Shown in pieces: positions 5,347-5,670 of a DNA stretch of 5,670 bases. A program made the translations under genes and the position numbers. Position 1 is the stretch's first letter. Each line of letters begins with the position of its first letter. The notes below the pieces were generated by a model. It saw only the letters and a list, made by a program, of their open reading frames with translations. It was not told where the DNA came from and searched no databases. The stretch comes from Pseudomonadota bacterium (GTDB lineage Bacteria; Pseudomonadota; Gammaproteobacteria; Steroidobacterales; Rariloculaceae): the NCBI GenBank assembly GCA_009843005.1, contig VYEH01000385.1:7870-13539 (forward strand), given 5' to 3'.

Positions 5347-5371
5347 TTAATCTAACCGGATTAAATCTAAC
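5347..5371 (-). promoter_or_regulatory. Paired repeats, likely antitoxin operator
   Basis: On the minus strand, GTTAGATTTAA and GTTAGATTAA follow each other about 14 bp apart, AT-rich within a GC-rich region and just upstream of the antitoxin ATG. Position and pairing suit autoregulation by a Phd-type dimer. A plausible -35 (TTGTGC, near 5385) lies upstream, but the -10 is ambiguous. Confidence 0.5.
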
Positions 5372-5389
5372 ACGCTTGGCGCACAAATG

Positions 5390-5425
5390 AAAAACCGGCG
5401 GCACGAATAAAAGGACCGCCGGCTG
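5390..5425 (-). terminator. Rho-independent terminator after the orphan YadA anchor
   Basis: On the minus strand, CCGGCGG (5422-5416) pairs perfectly with CCGCCGG (5401-5395), followed by TTTTT. It starts about 27 bp after the TAG at 5450-5452 and insulates the toxin-antitoxin promoter from upstream transcription. It is clearly homologous to the terminator at 3942-3976. Confidence 0.82.
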
Positions 5426-5449
5426 ATTCAAGGGCTTGAGAGTGGCGAG

Positions 5450-5627
5450 CTAGAAGTTGAAGCCCACACCCGCGGAGGCGCCGGTCTCCCCACCGCTGCT
5501 CGTCACGCCGACCTTGAACGATGCCTGCTCGCCCTGGATCTGGAAACCAACCGCGAAGGCGGACTTACCATCGTACGATCCAACACCGATGGCAATGCCG
5601 CGGCCTTTGATTGCCGGCATGCCGGCC
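5450..5627 (-). pseudogene. Orphan YadA anchor domain, truncated at its 5' side
   Basis: From about 5627 down to TAG at 5450-5452 the frame reads a YadA membrane anchor: GMPAI, GRGIAIGVGSYDG, SAFAVGFQIQGEQASFKVGV, TSSGGETGASAGVGFNF. It aligns base for base with 1-161, with about 19 differences by hand count, mostly at third positions, so it was under protein-level constraint. Upstream the similarity stops abruptly inside GCCGGCATGCCGGCC. The same frame meets a TGA eight codons before GMPAI, and no ribosome binding site precedes the Met. The stalk and signal peptide are missing, so this is a 3' fragment of a paralogue or a misassembled end, not an expressed adhesin. Confidence 0.85.
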
Positions 5628-5670
5628 CGAGAACCTGCCGGTCATCTTCCTTGAAGATGATCACTTCGTC
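5628..5670. other. Unrelated 43 bases beyond the anchor break point
   Basis: This stretch has no similarity to the matching part of the left adhesin. Both strands have an open frame without stops (plus: ENLPVIFLEDDHFV; minus: DEVIIFKEDDRQVL), each protein-like, but it is too short to identify. Confidence 0.4.

Noticed and set aside
4697..5355. Several overlapping plus-strand frames opposite the toxin-antitoxin genes
   Set aside because: The minus strand carries complete PIN and Phd motifs and the coupled overlap. The plus frames show only GC-driven openness.
1..5670. CRISPR array, tRNA, rRNA, insertion sequence or integrase
   Set aside because: No spaced direct-repeat array, no cloverleaf or rRNA motif, and no transposase or integrase fragments seen on either strand.

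Overview
The window looks like an accessory chromosomal locus of a GC-rich Gram-negative bacterium, probably a gammaproteobacterium. This rests on a YadA-type trimeric autotransporter with signal peptide and outer-membrane anchor, a bacterial DUF1640-type coiled-coil protein, a broken AAA/DUF4143 ATPase gene and a Phd/PIN toxin-antitoxin pair. I cannot name the species.

Layout: (1) 1-2878, minus strand: an almost complete trimeric autotransporter adhesin of 959 codons, cut by the left edge about five codons before its stop. Every plus-strand reading frame over this stretch is a shadow of it. (2) 2879-3145: divergent intergenic region. (3) 3146-3430, plus: small C-terminally membrane-anchored DUF1640-like protein, possibly leaderless. 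(4) 3518-3936, plus: decayed DUF4143 ATPase with at least two internal deletions. (5) 3942-4066, minus: terminator and last residues of a second YadA anchor, frameshifted. (6) 4094-4360, minus: 88-residue protein with one N-terminal membrane helix and an unbroken heptad coiled coil. (7) 4361-4666: no supported gene. (8) 4667-5328, minus: overlapping Phd-like antitoxin and PIN toxin, the toxin starting at TTG. (9) 5390-5627, minus: terminator plus an orphan third YadA anchor, about 88% identical in DNA to the first. It breaks off at a 14-bp palindrome, and 43 unrelated bases follow to the window end.

The unifying theme is a cluster of paralogous trimeric adhesin genes, of which only the left one is intact here. 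Two orphan 3' ends, each with its conserved stop region and minus-strand terminator, mark where related genes stood. Cargo (toxin-antitoxin, small coiled-coil membrane proteins, ATPase remnant) now lies between them. The shared 3' ends could serve as recombination substrates; this is inference. The adhesin has no recognisable YadA head repeats. Its stalk carries an 18-residue repeat, an EF-hand-like Asp loop and Asn-at-d coiled-coil layers. I see no proven new system. The adhesin passenger and the tail/cargo architecture are the parts most worth pursuing.
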